Source: Ignatzschineria ureiclastica (GTDB taxonomy: Bacteria > Pseudomonadota > Gammaproteobacteria > Cardiobacteriales > Wohlfahrtiimonadaceae). From it: a stretch of 64,000 bases of DNA. Within the stretch, counting starts at the first letter, position 1, and each line of letters opens with the position of its first letter. The DNA lies in assembly GCF_003121845.1 (NCBI RefSeq), contig NZ_QEWQ01000004.1, positions 162,943-226,942 on the forward strand, given 5' to 3'. A model generated the notes under the pieces. The model was given only the letters and a program-made list of their open reading frames with translations. It searched no databases and had not been told where the DNA came from. Of this stretch, positions 9,283 to 18,767 are shown in pieces. The position numbers and the translations under genes were made by a program.

Positions 9283-10040
9283 TCGCTTGTTTAGATGTAA
9301 AAGATAAAATCGTTGTTAAAGGCACGAAATTTCGGGAGCACGAAATTATGGGAGATGCGCTTGCTTTAGCAAAACGTTATTCAGAAGCAGGAACAGATGA
9401 GTTAGTGATCTATGATATTACCGCTTCTTCTAAAGGAGAGACTGTTGATCCTGAATGGATTCAATCTATTAAAGCGGTGATTGATGTACCGCTTTGTGTA
9501 GCCGGTGGTATCGCTTCGATTGAATCGGCGGAGAAGCTTTTTGCAAGTGGTGCAGATAAAATTTCCCTCAATTCGCCGGCGCTTGCAAATCCTGATTTAG
9601 TGGATCAATTAATCGCCCGTTTTGGCGCTGATAAAATTGTGGTAGGTATTGATTCTTACTTTGATGATGCGAGAAATGATTATTTTGTATATACCTTAAC
9701 CGGCGATGAAGCGACAACTCAAGAGACAAAATGGCGCACTTTAGATTGGGTCAAAGCCCTCAAGGAGAAAGGAGTTAAAGAGATTGTTGTGAATATGATG
9801 AACCAAGATGGGGTGCGCGATGGTTATGATATTCCCCAATTACAGAAAATCCGAGCGATCTACGATGGCGCTTTAGTCGCTTCCGGGGGCGCTGGAAAAC
9901 TACCACACTTTTTAGAAGCCTATCAAGAAGCCCAAGTAGATGGTACTTTGAGCGCCTCAGCTTTCCACAAAGGCATTGTCGATATTGCCGAGCTGAAAGA
10001 ATATCTTGCCAAAGCAGGATTAGAAGTAGCCGGTTATTAA
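9267..10040 (+). CDS. hisF: Imidazole glycerol phosphate synthase cyclase subunit (HisF)
   Basis: Barrel enzyme that uses ammonia, normally delivered by the HisH glutaminase, to convert PRFAR to IGP and AICAR. Both catalytic aspartates are present in ACLDVKD (Asp 11) and VVGIDSY (about residue 130). Also visible are [34 protein letters not shown] and ASGGAGKL. Length 257 matches E. coli HisF (258). A full AGGAGG lies eight bases before the ATG, inside the end of hisA. The partner gene hisH is not in this operon or anywhere in the window, so the glutaminase must be encoded elsewhere or ammonia must be used directly. A 419-bp spacer with two family B repeat units separates it from hisI. Confidence 0.97.
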   Translation: MRAKIIACLDVKDKIVVKGTKFREHEIMGDALALAKRYSEAGTDELVIYDITASSKGETVDPEWIQSIKAVIDVPLCVAGGIASIESAEKLFASGADKISLNSPALANPDLVDQLIARFGADKIVVGIDSYFDDARNDYFVYTLTGDEATTQETKWRTLDWVKALKEKGVKEIVVNMMNQDGVRDGYDIPQLQKIRAIYDGALVASGGAGKLPHFLEAYQEAQVDGTLSASAFHKGIVDIAELKEYLAKAGLEVAGY

Positions 10041-10067
10041 TCGATCAATGAAGTTTCATTCACAGCA

Positions 10068-10412
10068 ATTAGACCATTGATCGCATCGCCGGGGAGAATG
10101 ATCGTGCTTTGATAACAATCCCGCGCCGGCAAGAGGGCATCTCAATGCCGAGGAGATGAAAGACTTCCAACTGCGGGTGCGTGATCTGTCTGGATTGGCA
10201 ATCGTTATATCCTGCTATGAGTGAAATTTTGATGGTAGTAATTAGACAATTGATCACATTGCCGGGGAGAATGATCGTGCTTTGATAACAATCCCGCGCC
10301 GGCAAGTGGGCATTTTAATGCCGAGGAGATGAAGTTTCCAACTGCGGGCGCGTGATCTGTCTGGATTAGCAACCATTCTATCCCGCTGTGGATGAGCTGT
10401 AAGAAGAATTTA
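10068..10412 (+). repeat. Family B GC-rich palindromic repeat, two tandem units (173-bp period)
   Basis: Two near-identical units: ATTAGACCATTGATC starts at 10068 and ATTAGACAATTGATC at 10241, a period of 173 bases. Each unit contains GCCGGGGAGAATGATC, then CCCGCGCCGGCAAG, and later AACTGCGGGCGCGTGATC with a downstream CCGCT arm, so each can form GCCGG/CCGGC and GCGGG/CCCGC hairpins. The pair fills the hisF-hisI gap. The same family occurs in the opposite orientation at 39178 and in pieces at 43.0-43.7 kb and 63.6-64 kb. Short open frames here are repeat shadows. Confidence 0.85.
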
Positions 10413-10459
10413 ATAACGATATAACGAAATAATGATGAGAGATAAAGAGGAAGCATAAA

Positions 10460-11128
10460 ATGGGCGTGCAATTGAAAAGTAATAATGGATATCAACCTGT
10501 AGCTGATCCTACCACAATGATTGAAGCAATGAAGATCGACTGGGATAAAGTGGATCACTTATTGCCGGTGATTATTCAGGATTATCAGAGCGCTGAAGTA
10601 TTGATGCTCGGCTATATGAATGAAGAAGCCTTGGCGCAAACATTCAAAAGTGGCAAAGTGACTTTTTTCTCTAGAACCAAATCTTGTCTTTGGACAAAAG
10701 GGGAGAGCTCGGGGAATTTCTTAATGTTGGTGGATTATGCGATGGATTGTGATCAGGATACTTTATTACTGTTGGTCAATCCTGTGGGTGAAACTTGCCA
10801 TTTAGGAACGGTCAGCTGTTTTGAAGCGGTTTCGCAACAAGCCCTTTGGCCCTTTTTTGCTCGTTTAGAGCAGTTGATTGAAGAGCGTAAACAAGATGAT
10901 CCGGAAAGCTCTTATACCGCATCACTTTATGCTTCTGGTACTAAGCGCATTGCGCAAAAAGTTGGGGAAGAGGGGGTTGAAGTGGCGCTTGCCGGGACGG
11001 TGAATGATCGGGAAGAGCTGACCAATGAGATGGCGGATCTACTCTATCACACAACGGTACTACTTCGAGATCAATCCATAAGCTGGGCCGATGTGTTACA
11101 GGTTTTACAAGCACGTCATCAGCAGTAA
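10460..11128 (+). CDS. hisI: Bifunctional phosphoribosyl-AMP cyclohydrolase / phosphoribosyl-ATP pyrophosphatase (HisIE)
   Basis: Performs steps two and three of the pathway. The N-terminal cyclohydrolase (about residues 25-130) has [29 protein letters not shown], the metal-binding DCDQDT and [15 protein letters not shown]. The C-terminal pyrophosphohydrolase (about 135-222) has [30 protein letters not shown] and NEMADLLYH. Length 222 is about 20 longer than E. coli HisI, the difference being the N-terminus. GAGGA lies about eight bases before ATG 10460. It is the last gene of the his cluster. Because of the repeat-filled gap it may have its own promoter, and a clear terminator follows. Confidence 0.96.
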   Translation: MGVQLKSNNGYQPVADPTTMIEAMKIDWDKVDHLLPVIIQDYQSAEVLMLGYMNEEALAQTFKSGKVTFFSRTKSCLWTKGESSGNFLMLVDYAMDCDQDTLLLLVNPVGETCHLGTVSCFEAVSQQALWPFFARLEQLIEERKQDDPESSYTASLYASGTKRIAQKVGEEGVEVALAGTVNDREELTNEMADLLYHTTVLLRDQSISWADVLQVLQARHQQ

Positions 11129-11169
11129 TTTATGTCTATTCTCTTACTATTGATTCATTATTTCAGATC

Positions 11170-11197
11170 AAAAGCACTCATTACGAGTGCTTTTTTG
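11170..11197 (+). terminator. Rho-independent terminator after hisI
   Basis: Stem AAAGCACTC / GAGTGCTTT with a 6-base loop ATTACG region, followed by a run of T. It lies about 40 bases after the hisI stop and closes the his operon. The 240 bases from here to 11436 hold no gene that I can see. Confidence 0.85.
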
Positions 11198-11436
11198 TGT
11201 GACTAGCATTTAACACTTTTGGCCGTTGAAAGCGACAATCTGTCAGGCAATGATCGTAAGCGTGGTTCAAACTCAGCATTACTGAAATGCCGTACATTTT
11301 TTTAAAAATTCCATATTCACTGCTCCAAACTCTTTTTTTAACTAGATCTACTTTATTTGTATTTATTTGCAAATAATCCTTTATGATAAGCCCTATTGAA
11401 TAATCGTGATTGAAGATTAAAAATTTGAGACTAGAG

Positions 11437-11874
11437 ATGATAAAACAGGCAATAGGTTATCTTATTTTATTGGCAATTCTCTTCATATTGTGGGGGTCAG
11501 CCTTTATATTAGGACAAAAAGGGGAGATCGGAGGCTTTTGGGTAGCCTTTGGATTGGGCTCGATATTTGCTCTTATTCTGCTTTCTCTAATTGTCTATCA
11601 GCTATTACAGCGCCGTAAAAAGTCCATTGTACTGAGAGATTATGCGTTAATTGAAAGTCAACTACTGAAAGTGGAAGATCAAGATGGCCGTTACTTTTAT
11701 GTGCATACTGTTTGGCTAGATCCTGAAACAGAGGTGAAATACTATTTTAAAAGCGATTATGTGGAATATGATCCTACGGAATTTCTGCTTAAAAGAACAA
11801 TTCCGGTGAAAATTAGCCGGCGCAATTATAAACTCTATCTTGTTGATCTCTCATTTTTACCCAAGTTGGCATAG
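11437..11874 (+). CDS. Small membrane protein, DUF3592-like, paralogue of next gene
   Basis: About 145 residues. Two hydrophobic segments (about residues 5-25 and 38-62) precede a basic RRKK stop-transfer and a soluble C-terminal domain of about 75 residues. That domain carries WLDPETEVKYYFKSDYVEYDP, IPVKI and KLYLVDL. The neighbour at 11933 shows the matching series W-DP--V-Y-FKSG---FDP, IPVWI and YAVDL, so the two genes are paralogues. The layout resembles DUF3592-type membrane proteins, but function is unknown. A TTG at 11410 would lengthen it by nine residues. I chose ATG 11437 because it starts the hydrophobic region; its ribosome site is weak. Confidence 0.7.
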   Translation: MIKQAIGYLILLAILFILWGSAFILGQKGEIGGFWVAFGLGSIFALILLSLIVYQLLQRRKKSIVLRDYALIESQLLKVEDQDGRYFYVHTVWLDPETEVKYYFKSDYVEYDPTEFLLKRTIPVKISRRNYKLYLVDLSFLPKLA

Positions 11875-11932
11875 CGCTAATAAGGATTGAAATACCGCTA
11901 TTGCGTGCTAGTCGTTAAATAGGAACTGAATA

Positions 11933-12409
11933 ATGCCGAAACAAGCGTGGTTTACCTTAATTTTCTTTGCAGTGATATTCGCAATTTTTGGATTGCCACT
12001 CACGATTTTTGGCATTCGAGATCAAGAGTTCTATCTGACTTTAATAGGCTTAGGTATACTCGCGATACCGGCTTTAATGATCGGGATTCCTCTACGTCAA
12101 TATCTAATTAAAAAACGGGTAAAAGCGAGAGGAACGCTTATTAAAGCGCGATTTTTAAAGGTGAGAATGGCGGAATATTCGATCAATAATTATCGCCCTT
12201 ATATTATCTTGAGCCAATGGTATGATCCGGTGGCCAATCTCGTATATCGCTTTAAAAGTGGCGCTGTTCCATTTGACCCAAGTTCTTATATTCCCAAAGG
12301 GGATTCTATTCCTGTATGGATTGATCCTCAAAATCCAAAACATTATGCGGTCGATTTAGATCAAATTCCTCGGTTAGCAAGCCGTTTAGCGAGAAAAGAT
12401 CATCGTTAA
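11933..12409 (+). CDS. Small membrane protein, DUF3592-like, paralogue of previous gene
   Basis: 158 residues. Two transmembrane segments (about residues 5-27 and 33-57) with a short loop FGIRDQEF are followed by a basic stretch (LIKKRVKARG) and a cytoplasmic-type domain. The domain contains SQWYDPVANLVYRFKSGAVP, SIPVWIDPQNPKHYAVDLDQ. It shares the order and spacing of these motifs with the preceding gene, from which it is separated by 58 bases, pointing to tandem duplication followed by divergence. No signal peptide or catalytic motif is seen. It ends in a basic tail (RLARKDHR). Function unknown. Confidence 0.75.
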   Translation: MPKQAWFTLIFFAVIFAIFGLPLTIFGIRDQEFYLTLIGLGILAIPALMIGIPLRQYLIKKRVKARGTLIKARFLKVRMAEYSINNYRPYIILSQWYDPVANLVYRFKSGAVPFDPSSYIPKGDSIPVWIDPQNPKHYAVDLDQIPRLASRLARKDHR

Positions 12410-12617
12410 AGTAATTGATTAGAGTGGGTACTCTATTTTCTACAATATTGTCCTACCTCTATATTCTGGCTGTTTATTACAATTTACATCAAATTTGATC
12501 TCACCTATAATCGCTAACAATTCCAAGTTGTTGCAACTCGGCGTATTTTCATTGAATGTTGCACAAATTTTATTTGTAAAAATAGGTGGTTACCTATTGA
12601 TTCATAGAGGGCAAATG

Positions 12618-13436
12618 ATGCATATTACCGCAGAGATTCAAGAAGCTGTCACATTTATTCAAAGCAAATGTGATCAAAAACCCACAATCGGCATTATTTT
12701 AGGCTCAGGTTTAGGCCCTTTTGCTGATACATTAGAGAACGCAATACGTATCTCTTATAACGAGATTCCGCATTTTGCAAGATCAGAAGCGGTAGGGCAC
12801 GCAAATGAATTAGTGATTGGTGAGATTGCCGGTAAAGTAGTGGTCGCGATGAAAGGACGGTTTCACTATTATGAGGGGTATTCCTTAGATCAAGTGACAT
12901 TTCCTGTGCGCGTGATGAAGATGCTCGGCATTGAAAAATTGATTATTACCAATGCTTGTGGGGCTGTAAATACTAACTTTAAGCCTGGTGATTTAATGCT
13001 CATTACCGATCATATTAATTTAACCGGTAATAATCCATTAATGGGGCCAAATAATGCTGAACTAGGTGTCCGCTTTTTAGATGTTAGCGAAGTGTATAGT
13101 AAAAAACTGCGGGGCATTGTGGCCGGCGTTGCCGAGAAGATGGGTATTACATTACAAAATGGCGTTTACGCTTGGTGGTCAGGTCCGACTTATGAAACGC
13201 CGGCAGAAGTGCGGATGATTCGCACATTAGGGGCGGATGCTGTGGGGATGTCAACGGTGCCGGAGGCGATTATTGCCCGCCATTCAGGCATTGAGACGAT
13301 CGGAATCTCTTGTTTAACCAATATGGCGTGTGGCATTTTAGATCAACCGTTAGGTCACGAAGAGGTGATCGAAACGGCTGAGCGAGTTAAAGGTACATTC
13401 TTAAAATTAGTTACAGAATCCATTGCCCAATTCTAA
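12618..13436 (+). CDS. punA: Class II (trimeric) purine nucleoside phosphorylase
   Basis: Phosphorolysis of purine (deoxy)nucleosides to base plus (deoxy)ribose-1-phosphate. Family marks are IGIILGSGLGPFAD (phosphate site), VAMKGRFHYYEGY, IITNACGAVN, SGPTYETPAEVRMIRTLGAD, AVGMSTVPEAI and CLTNMACG with the purine-contacting Asn. Length from ATG 12618 is 272, like PunA of Bacillus and close to XapA of E. coli. AGAGGG is six bases upstream. An in-frame upstream extension to 12495 has no conservation or ribosome site and is rejected. The nupG-type transporter starts 21 bases after the stop, and deoC-deoB lies 4 kb away: together a nucleoside uptake and degradation set. Confidence 0.93.
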   Translation: MHITAEIQEAVTFIQSKCDQKPTIGIILGSGLGPFADTLENAIRISYNEIPHFARSEAVGHANELVIGEIAGKVVVAMKGRFHYYEGYSLDQVTFPVRVMKMLGIEKLIITNACGAVNTNFKPGDLMLITDHINLTGNNPLMGPNNAELGVRFLDVSEVYSKKLRGIVAGVAEKMGITLQNGVYAWWSGPTYETPAEVRMIRTLGADAVGMSTVPEAIIARHSGIETIGISCLTNMACGILDQPLGHEEVIETAERVKGTFLKLVTESIAQF

Positions 13437-13457
13437 TCATCTAAAGGAATAGAGAAA

Positions 13458-14711
13458 ATGAATTTAATGAGTATTCAAAATCGCCTGCGGGTGATGCTCT
13501 TTTTGCAATATTTTATCTGGGGATGTTGGCTGACTACTTTGGGAAGCTATCTTATCAATACGCTCGATATGAATGGCGCACAAGTGGGGGATATCTTCAG
13601 TTCAAAAGGATTGGCTTCCCTCATTATGCCGGTCATTGTTGGGATTATTGCTGATAAATATCTCTCATCAAAATATGTCTATATGCTTTGTCATTTAGTC
13701 AGTGCCGGCGCGCTCTTTTATGCATCCATTGTGACCGATTTTAATCCACTCTATTGGATGATGTTTATCAGCTTATTTGCTTATATGCCAACGTTGTCGC
13801 TCTCTAATGCGATCAGTTATTACTGTCTTTCACAGCATAATCTCGATGCGGCGGTGACATTCCCAAAACTTCGGATCTTTGGGACAATTGGTTTTATTGT
13901 GGCAATGTGGATGATCAGCCTTTCAGGCTTTGAAGTGAGTCATTGGCAATTAACGATTGCCGGCATTGCTTCCGTAATCTTAGTTGTTTATTCATTGACC
14001 TTACCCTACATTCCTAAGGCAAAGCAGAAAACGAATCGCTCTTTAAGTGCAATATTGGGCTTAGATGCATTTGTGCTCTTTAAAAAACCAATTATGGCGG
14101 TCTTTTTCCTTTTTGCGATGCTATTAGGGGCAGTGCTACAAATTACCAATATCTTCGGTAATCCATTCTTACGGGACTTTGCCCACTATCCTGAATTTGC
14201 CGATAGCTTTGTGGTGCAATATCCGTCGATCTTACTCTCAATTTCTCAGATTGCTGAAGTGGTCTTTATCTTAGCGATTCCTTTTGCACTGAAACGCTTT
14301 GGGATTAAAAATGTAATGCTGATCAGTATGTTCGCTTGGGTATTACGCTTTGGACTCTTTGCTTATGGTGATCCGTCTCCGATTGGCTTCTGGTTCCTAC
14401 TTCTTTCGATGATTGTCTATGGTTGTGCTTTTGATTTCTTCAATATCTCAGGTTCAATCTTTATTGAAAAAGAGGTGAATGCCGATATTCGAGCAAGTGC
14501 GCAAGGGCTCTTTATGATGATGGTTAATGGGGTTGGCTCATATTTAGGCTCAAAACTGAGTGGCTATGTAGTCGATTATTACACTATCGATGGGCTACGG
14601 GATTGGCACTCAATCTGGCTCGTCTTCGCCGGCTATGCGCTGATTCTTGCGGTTGTATTCTATTTCACCTTTAATTATAAGCAAGATAGAAGTGCAGATG
14701 TGACTGCGTAG
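13458..14711 (+). CDS. nupG: Nucleoside:H+ symporter, NupG/XapB family
   Basis: Inner-membrane importer of nucleosides of the major facilitator superfamily, 417 residues with about 12 transmembrane helices. It follows E. coli NupG closely through WLTTLGSYLI, FAYMPTLSLSNAISYY, RIFGTIGFIVAMW, LGLDAFVLFKK, ISQIAEVVFILAIPF, WVLRFGLFAYGDPSP and IVYGCAFDFFNISGS. AAAGGAA lies nine bases before ATG 13458. It is co-directional with the purine nucleoside phosphorylase, 21 bases away, so uptake and cleavage of purine nucleosides are probably co-transcribed. A terminator follows at 14751. Confidence 0.95.
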   Translation: MNLMSIQNRLRVMLFLQYFIWGCWLTTLGSYLINTLDMNGAQVGDIFSSKGLASLIMPVIVGIIADKYLSSKYVYMLCHLVSAGALFYASIVTDFNPLYWMMFISLFAYMPTLSLSNAISYYCLSQHNLDAAVTFPKLRIFGTIGFIVAMWMISLSGFEVSHWQLTIAGIASVILVVYSLTLPYIPKAKQKTNRSLSAILGLDAFVLFKKPIMAVFFLFAMLLGAVLQITNIFGNPFLRDFAHYPEFADSFVVQYPSILLSISQIAEVVFILAIPFALKRFGIKNVMLISMFAWVLRFGLFAYGDPSPIGFWFLLLSMIVYGCAFDFFNISGSIFIEKEVNADIRASAQGLFMMMVNGVGSYLGSKLSGYVVDYYTIDGLRDWHSIWLVFAGYALILAVVFYFTFNYKQDRSADVTA

Positions 14712-14750
14712 AGTCGTTGCAATGTAGGCTTAACAATCTGTCGTGCGATT

Positions 14751-14784
14751 AACCGTCATCTTGCAGAGGATGGCGGTTATTTTA
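14751..14784 (+). terminator. Terminator after nupG-type gene
   Basis: Stem AACCGTCATC / GATGGCGGTT (one G-U pair) with a 7-base loop, followed by ATTTTAT. It lies 40 bases after the transporter stop and abuts the family A repeat that starts at 14783. Confidence 0.75.
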
Positions 14785-14956
14785 TAGTCAGATCGGTTCA
14801 AAATAAATTGATTCAAATGCCGGCGCATCGACTGTGAAAAACAAGGAAGCTGTTCTATCCGGCATCTTGCAAGTGTTGTTTAGTGCGGTTTTATGTTCTT
14901 TTAAAATCCCGCAGTAGCGGTTTAAAAACCATTTTTCTTAAACCAAATTTACTATA
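14783..14956 (-). repeat. Family A repeat, full length, inverted
   Basis: A 174-bp copy in minus orientation: starts TATAGTCAGATCGGTTCAAA and ends CTTAAACCAAATTTACTATA. It contains the ATGCCGG/CCGGCAT arms and the CTTGCAAGTG segment. It sits directly after the nupG terminator. The remaining 180 bases up to 15139 are AT-rich and probably hold the promoter of the next gene. Confidence 0.88.
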
Positions 14957-15139
14957 TATGACTGAAGAGCGAAGTCACTGCATAGATCGATATAGATCAA
15001 AGTTGGTTATTATATCGCTCTCTTTTAGGGAATATATTTATCATTATTTTTAATTATTCGATATCATTAACGGCTTATCATTTTCAATGAAAGTTCTAAA
15101 ATGACCATTAATGAATAATTAAAAAGGATTTTATCAAAA

Positions 15140-16114
15140 ATGAAAGACAAGTTTATAGGGGGCTTACTCGTCTTTATTGGCGCAGCGAGCTTTGGGATTC
15201 TCTCTTCCATTGTAAAGACAGCTTATGATGCCGGTTATACCTTAGGGCAGATTACATCGGTACAGAGTTTTTTGGGGATGGCGATTTTATGGATTCTCTA
15301 TCTCATTACCAAAGTTATTATGAGCACTGTTCATCATAACGTGTATCACAATGATAAAGGGGCACATAATAAGGCAGAGCGTTCAAAACGTGATCATTAT
15401 CTAACAGTCATTGCTTCAGGGATCTTCCCGGGATTGGTGGGGATTCTCTACTATCAGAGCGTGCAATTAATTCCGGCCTCCATTGCGATTATTTTATTAA
15501 TGCAATATCTCTGGATCAGTGTATTGATTGACTTTATTTTCTTTAAACATCGCCCGAGCTTGATTCAAGTTGTGGCGGTGATTCTCATTATTGCCGGTAG
15601 TATTGTGGCAGCGGGTGTATTGAATGAATCGATCTCTTTTAATCTTAAAGGCTATCTCTATGGGCTAGCGGCAGCGCTCTCATACTGCTTCTTTATTATT
15701 ACGAGTAATCGGGTAGGGTTATCACTTCCTACTTTAGAAAAAAGTGCATTGATGATTACCGGTGCCTTTATTGTTACGGCATTGATTTTCTTGCCGAGTT
15801 TCATTCAATATTTTGATCTACAGAACCCTAGTTTTACGAAGTACTTTAATGTTCTACAAGAGCCACTCTATCGCTATGGCTTGATTCTTGCGCTATTGGG
15901 GACAGTGATTCCGCCTTTTCTCTTTGCAGTGGGCATTCCGAAAGTGGGGATCTCTATTAGTGCGATTTTATCCGCTGTGGAATTACCGGTAGCAATGCTC
16001 TCCTCGTATTTCTATCTCAAAGAAGAGATTAGCTTCCTGCAATGGATGGGCGTTCTGGTGATTCTCTTTGCCATTGTGTTAGCAAATTTAAGATGGCGGA
16101 AAAAGGCGATCTAG
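15140..16114 (+). CDS. EamA/DMT-family transporter
   Basis: 324 residues with ten hydrophobic segments in two EamA repeats (about residues 5-160 and 165-320), the pattern of drug/metabolite transporters. Landmarks are FGILSSIVKTAYDAGYT in helix 1, LLMQYLWISVLIDFIFFKHRP at the end of repeat 1, and AILSAVELPVAMLSSYFYLKEE near the end of repeat 2, a typical EamA signature. A hydrophilic loop of about 25 residues rich in His and Lys (about residues 56-82) lies between helices 2 and 3. Substrate unknown. AAGGAT lies about 12 bases before ATG 15140. Stands alone between two family A repeats. Confidence 0.85.
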   Translation: MKDKFIGGLLVFIGAASFGILSSIVKTAYDAGYTLGQITSVQSFLGMAILWILYLITKVIMSTVHHNVYHNDKGAHNKAERSKRDHYLTVIASGIFPGLVGILYYQSVQLIPASIAIILLMQYLWISVLIDFIFFKHRPSLIQVVAVILIIAGSIVAAGVLNESISFNLKGYLYGLAAALSYCFFIITSNRVGLSLPTLEKSALMITGAFIVTALIFLPSFIQYFDLQNPSFTKYFNVLQEPLYRYGLILALLGTVIPPFLFAVGIPKVGISISAILSAVELPVAMLSSYFYLKEEISFLQWMGVLVILFAIVLANLRWRKKAI

Positions 16115-16130
16115 TCAGTTTTGATTGATG

Positions 16131-16306
16131 TATAGTAAATTTGGTTTAAGAAAAATGCTTTGTAAACAGCTATTGTGAGGTTTTAAAAGAACATAAAACC
16201 TGACTCACCAACACTTGCAAGATGCCGGATAGAACAGCTTTCTTATTTCTTACACCCGATGCGCCGGCATATTGATAAGCTTCTTTTAAACCGATATTAC
16301 GATATA
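16131..16306 (+). repeat. Family A repeat, full length
   Basis: A 176-bp plus-orientation copy starting TATAGTAAATTTGG and ending ACCGATATTACGATATA, where the right end has one changed base. It has the complete interior, including ACATAAAACCTGACTC and ATGCCGG/CCGGCAT. It is followed at 16328-16410 by A-rich decayed short repeats (variants of TCAAAACAAA) and at 16450-16510 by variants of TTTATAGAAAGC. Confidence 0.85.
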
Positions 16307-16415
16307 AAGAGCGATCAGATTACGATCAGCAACGTATCAAAACAAAAGTCAAAACAAATCAAAACAAAAATTGAAACAAAATATTGAAGACAAAATTTGA
16401 AAAATAAAATAGCAG

Positions 16416-16445
16416 AAACCCGATAGATGAATGTCTATCGGGTTT
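16416..16445 (-). terminator. Terminator downstream of deoB
   Basis: Perfect 12-base stem AAACCCGATAGA / TCTATCGGGTTT with a 6-base loop. On the minus strand it is followed by a T-rich stretch (CTGCTATTTTATTTTTC). It lies about 95 bases past the deoB stop. Confidence 0.7.
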
Positions 16446-16540
16446 ATTATGAACTCTTTATAGAAACCCCTATAGAAAGCCTTTATAGAAAGCTTCCATA
16501 GAAGTCTTGTAACACAATCGAATGATCAATTAATGACTGA

Positions 16541-17767
16541 TTATAGCATTGGCTCGCCATACTCACCGGGGGTCAGTGAGAAGTATTGGGCAATAGTTTG
16601 ACCGATATCGGCAAAGGTTTTGCGATGGCCTAAAGAGCCTGGTTTCACTGTTGGTCCATAGAGCAATACCGGGATATGTTCCCGAGTATGATCAGTGCCC
16701 TCCCACGTTGGATCACAACCGTGATCCGCTGTAATAATAAGGATATCATCACCTGTGACGAGTTCCATTAATTCAGGTAGACGGCGATCAAAGAGCTCGA
16801 GAGCCTCACCGTAACCGATCACATCTCGGCGATGACCGTACGCAGAATCAAAATCGACAAAATTAGTAAAGACAATCGTCTGATCACCGGCCTTTTTCAT
16901 CTCGGCAATGGTGGCATCAAATAATTCATTAATGCCGGTCGCTTTCACTTTTTGAGTGATGCCTACGTGGGCATAAATATCGGCAATTTTACCGATCGAC
17001 ACCACTTCACCTTGTTTCTCTTCTACGAGCTTTTGTAATACGGTGGGCGCTGGCGGTTCCACTGCAAGGTCGTGGCGATTGCCGGTGCGGGTAAAGTTAC
17101 TCGCATCTGTTCCGATAAATGGGCGGGCAATGACTCGACCAATGTTGTAATCCCCTTTATTAAGCTCATCTCGAGCGATTTCACACAATTCATAGAGGCG
17201 ATCTAAACCAAAAGTCTCTTCGTGGCAAGCGATTTGGAAAACAGAATCGGCAGAAGTATAGAAAATCGGTTTGCCTGTTTTCATATGCTCTTCGCCGAGT
17301 TCTTCTAGAATCGCAGTTCCTGAAGCGTGGCAATTGCCAAGATAACCGGGAAGATTCGCACGTTCTACTAATTTATCTAATAGTGCTTGCGGAAAGGTAT
17401 TCTCAAGATCGCTAAAATAGCCCCAATCAAAGAGAACCGGCACGCCGGCAATTTCCCAATGACCTGACGGGGTATCTTTACCGGATGAGAGCTCGCTGGC
17501 ATAAGCATAAGCACCAATAATCGGTGTATTCTTATCTAATCCCGCCGGAAATTCACCACACGATTCTTCGGTTGCTTTGCCTAATCCTAGGCTACATAAG
17601 TTAGGGATATTTAGAGGGCCTTTGCGCGTCTCATTATCCGCTTTCCCTTCGGCAAATGCTTTGGCAATATGACCTAAAGTATTCGCGCCCTCATCACCAA
17701 ATTTATGCGCATCGTGAGCGGCACCAATCCCAAGGGAATCCAGCACCATAATATAAATTCGTTTCAT
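16541..17767 (-). CDS. deoB: Phosphopentomutase (DeoB)
   Basis: Interconverts (deoxy)ribose-1-phosphate and -5-phosphate, linking nucleoside phosphorolysis to DeoC. 408 residues, alkaline-phosphatase superfamily. It shows [14 protein letters not shown] with the metal-binding Asp, [12 protein letters not shown] with the phosphorylated Thr region, and [19 protein letters not shown] with the dinuclear Mn ligands. GGAG lies eight bases before the ATG. It follows deoC by 33 bases, forming a deoC-deoB operon that lacks the deoA and deoD seen in E. coli; purine phosphorylase is supplied by the class II enzyme gene at 12618. Confidence 0.97.
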   Translation of the reverse strand: MKRIYIMVLDSLGIGAAHDAHKFGDEGANTLGHIAKAFAEGKADNETRKGPLNIPNLCSLGLGKATEESCGEFPAGLDKNTPIIGAYAYASELSSGKDTPSGHWEIAGVPVLFDWGYFSDLENTFPQALLDKLVERANLPGYLGNCHASGTAILEELGEEHMKTGKPIFYTSADSVFQIACHEETFGLDRLYELCEIARDELNKGDYNIGRVIARPFIGTDASNFTRTGNRHDLAVEPPAPTVLQKLVEEKQGEVVSIGKIADIYAHVGITQKVKATGINELFDATIAEMKKAGDQTIVFTNFVDFDSAYGHRRDVIGYGEALELFDRRLPELMELVTGDDILIITADHGCDPTWEGTDHTREHIPVLLYGPTVKPGSLGHRKTFADIGQTIAQYFSLTPGEYGEPML

Positions 17768-17799
17768 TATTAAAACTCCTATAAAATCGGCTGAAGCAA

Positions 17800-18582
17800 T
17801 TAATAAACAGAGCTATCTGCAGTTACGCTTTCGCCATTTAATGTGGCTAATAAATTGCCAAGCAGACTAGAAGCACCAAAGCGGAAATGACGGGCATCAA
17901 GCCATTGATCCCCCATAATTGAGCGCGCTAGAGTGAGGTATTCAGAAGCCTCTTCCGCAGTACGAACACCGCCTGCTGGTTTAAAACCAACACGATCCCC
18001 CACATTCAGATCACGAATCACTTCAAGCATTAATTTTGCACTCTCGAGTGTTGCATTAACCGGGACTTTTCCGGTTGAGGTTTTGATAAAATCAGCACCG
18101 GCTTTGATCGCAATTTCAGAGGCTTTACGAATTAACGCAGGTTCTTTCAATTCGCCTGTTTCGATAATCACTTTTAATAGTGCCCCTTTTTGTGCGCAAG
18201 CCTCCTTACAGGCTTTCACCATTTCAAATCCAATGGTTTCATTGCCGGCCATAAGCGCTCTATAAGGGAAGACGACATCCACTTCATCTGCGCCATAAGC
18301 GAGCGCAGCATTGGTTTCAGCAAGCGCAATTTCAAGATCATCATTACCGTGAGGGAAGTTGGTGACCGTAGCAATGCGAATTTCCGGGGTTCCTTGCGCT
18401 CGTAAGGTTTTACGTGCAAGCGGAATAAAGCGAGGATAGATACAGATCGCTGCGGTATTGCCGGCAGGGCTTTGTGCTTGTTGGCAGAGTGCGATGATTT
18501 TCTCATCGGTATCATCTTGATTAAGTGTGGTTAAATCCATTAATGAGAGCGCTAAACGAGCATCATCCGTTACATTAGTCAT
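17800..18582 (-). CDS. deoC: 2-deoxyribose-5-phosphate aldolase (DeoC)
   Basis: Class I aldolase cleaving deoxyribose-5-phosphate to acetaldehyde and glyceraldehyde-3-phosphate. The sequence tracks E. coli DeoC along its length: [65 protein letters not shown], and the Schiff-base lysine in [15 protein letters not shown], then [15 protein letters not shown] place the start at ATG 18582 ([12 protein letters not shown], 260 residues; E. coli 259) because GGAG lies six bases upstream. TTG 18594 and ATG 18588 would put the ribosome site inside or against the start. Followed by deoB. Confidence 0.97.
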   Translation of the reverse strand: MTNVTDDARLALSLMDLTTLNQDDTDEKIIALCQQAQSPAGNTAAICIYPRFIPLARKTLRAQGTPEIRIATVTNFPHGNDDLEIALAETNAALAYGADEVDVVFPYRALMAGNETIGFEMVKACKEACAQKGALLKVIIETGELKEPALIRKASEIAIKAGADFIKTSTGKVPVNATLESAKLMLEVIRDLNVGDRVGFKPAGGVRTAEEASEYLTLARSIMGDQWLDARHFRFGASSLLGNLLATLNGESVTADSSVY

Positions 18583-18767
18583 ATTCATCTCCAAATGCTA
18601 AAGCTCAAGAATAGGGCATAATTTCTAGAAGATCGTAAAATAACCTAAAGAATGTCTATGCTTCTTGAACTATTTAATAATATTTTTACTTAATGGTAAT
18701 GCTACCGAAATAATGGCCTAAAGTCATCGGTTATGGTCAAAAAACAGTGTTTTTGCGAAGTAATAAA

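Noticed and set aside
10069-10558. Minus-strand frames of 78 and 117 codons between hisF and hisI
   Set aside because: They read through the two family B units and into hisI antisense; no ribosome sites or conserved features.
12495-12617. N-terminal extension of the purine nucleoside phosphorylase
   Set aside because: Not conserved in the family, no ribosome site at 12495, and AGAGGG lies just before ATG 12618.
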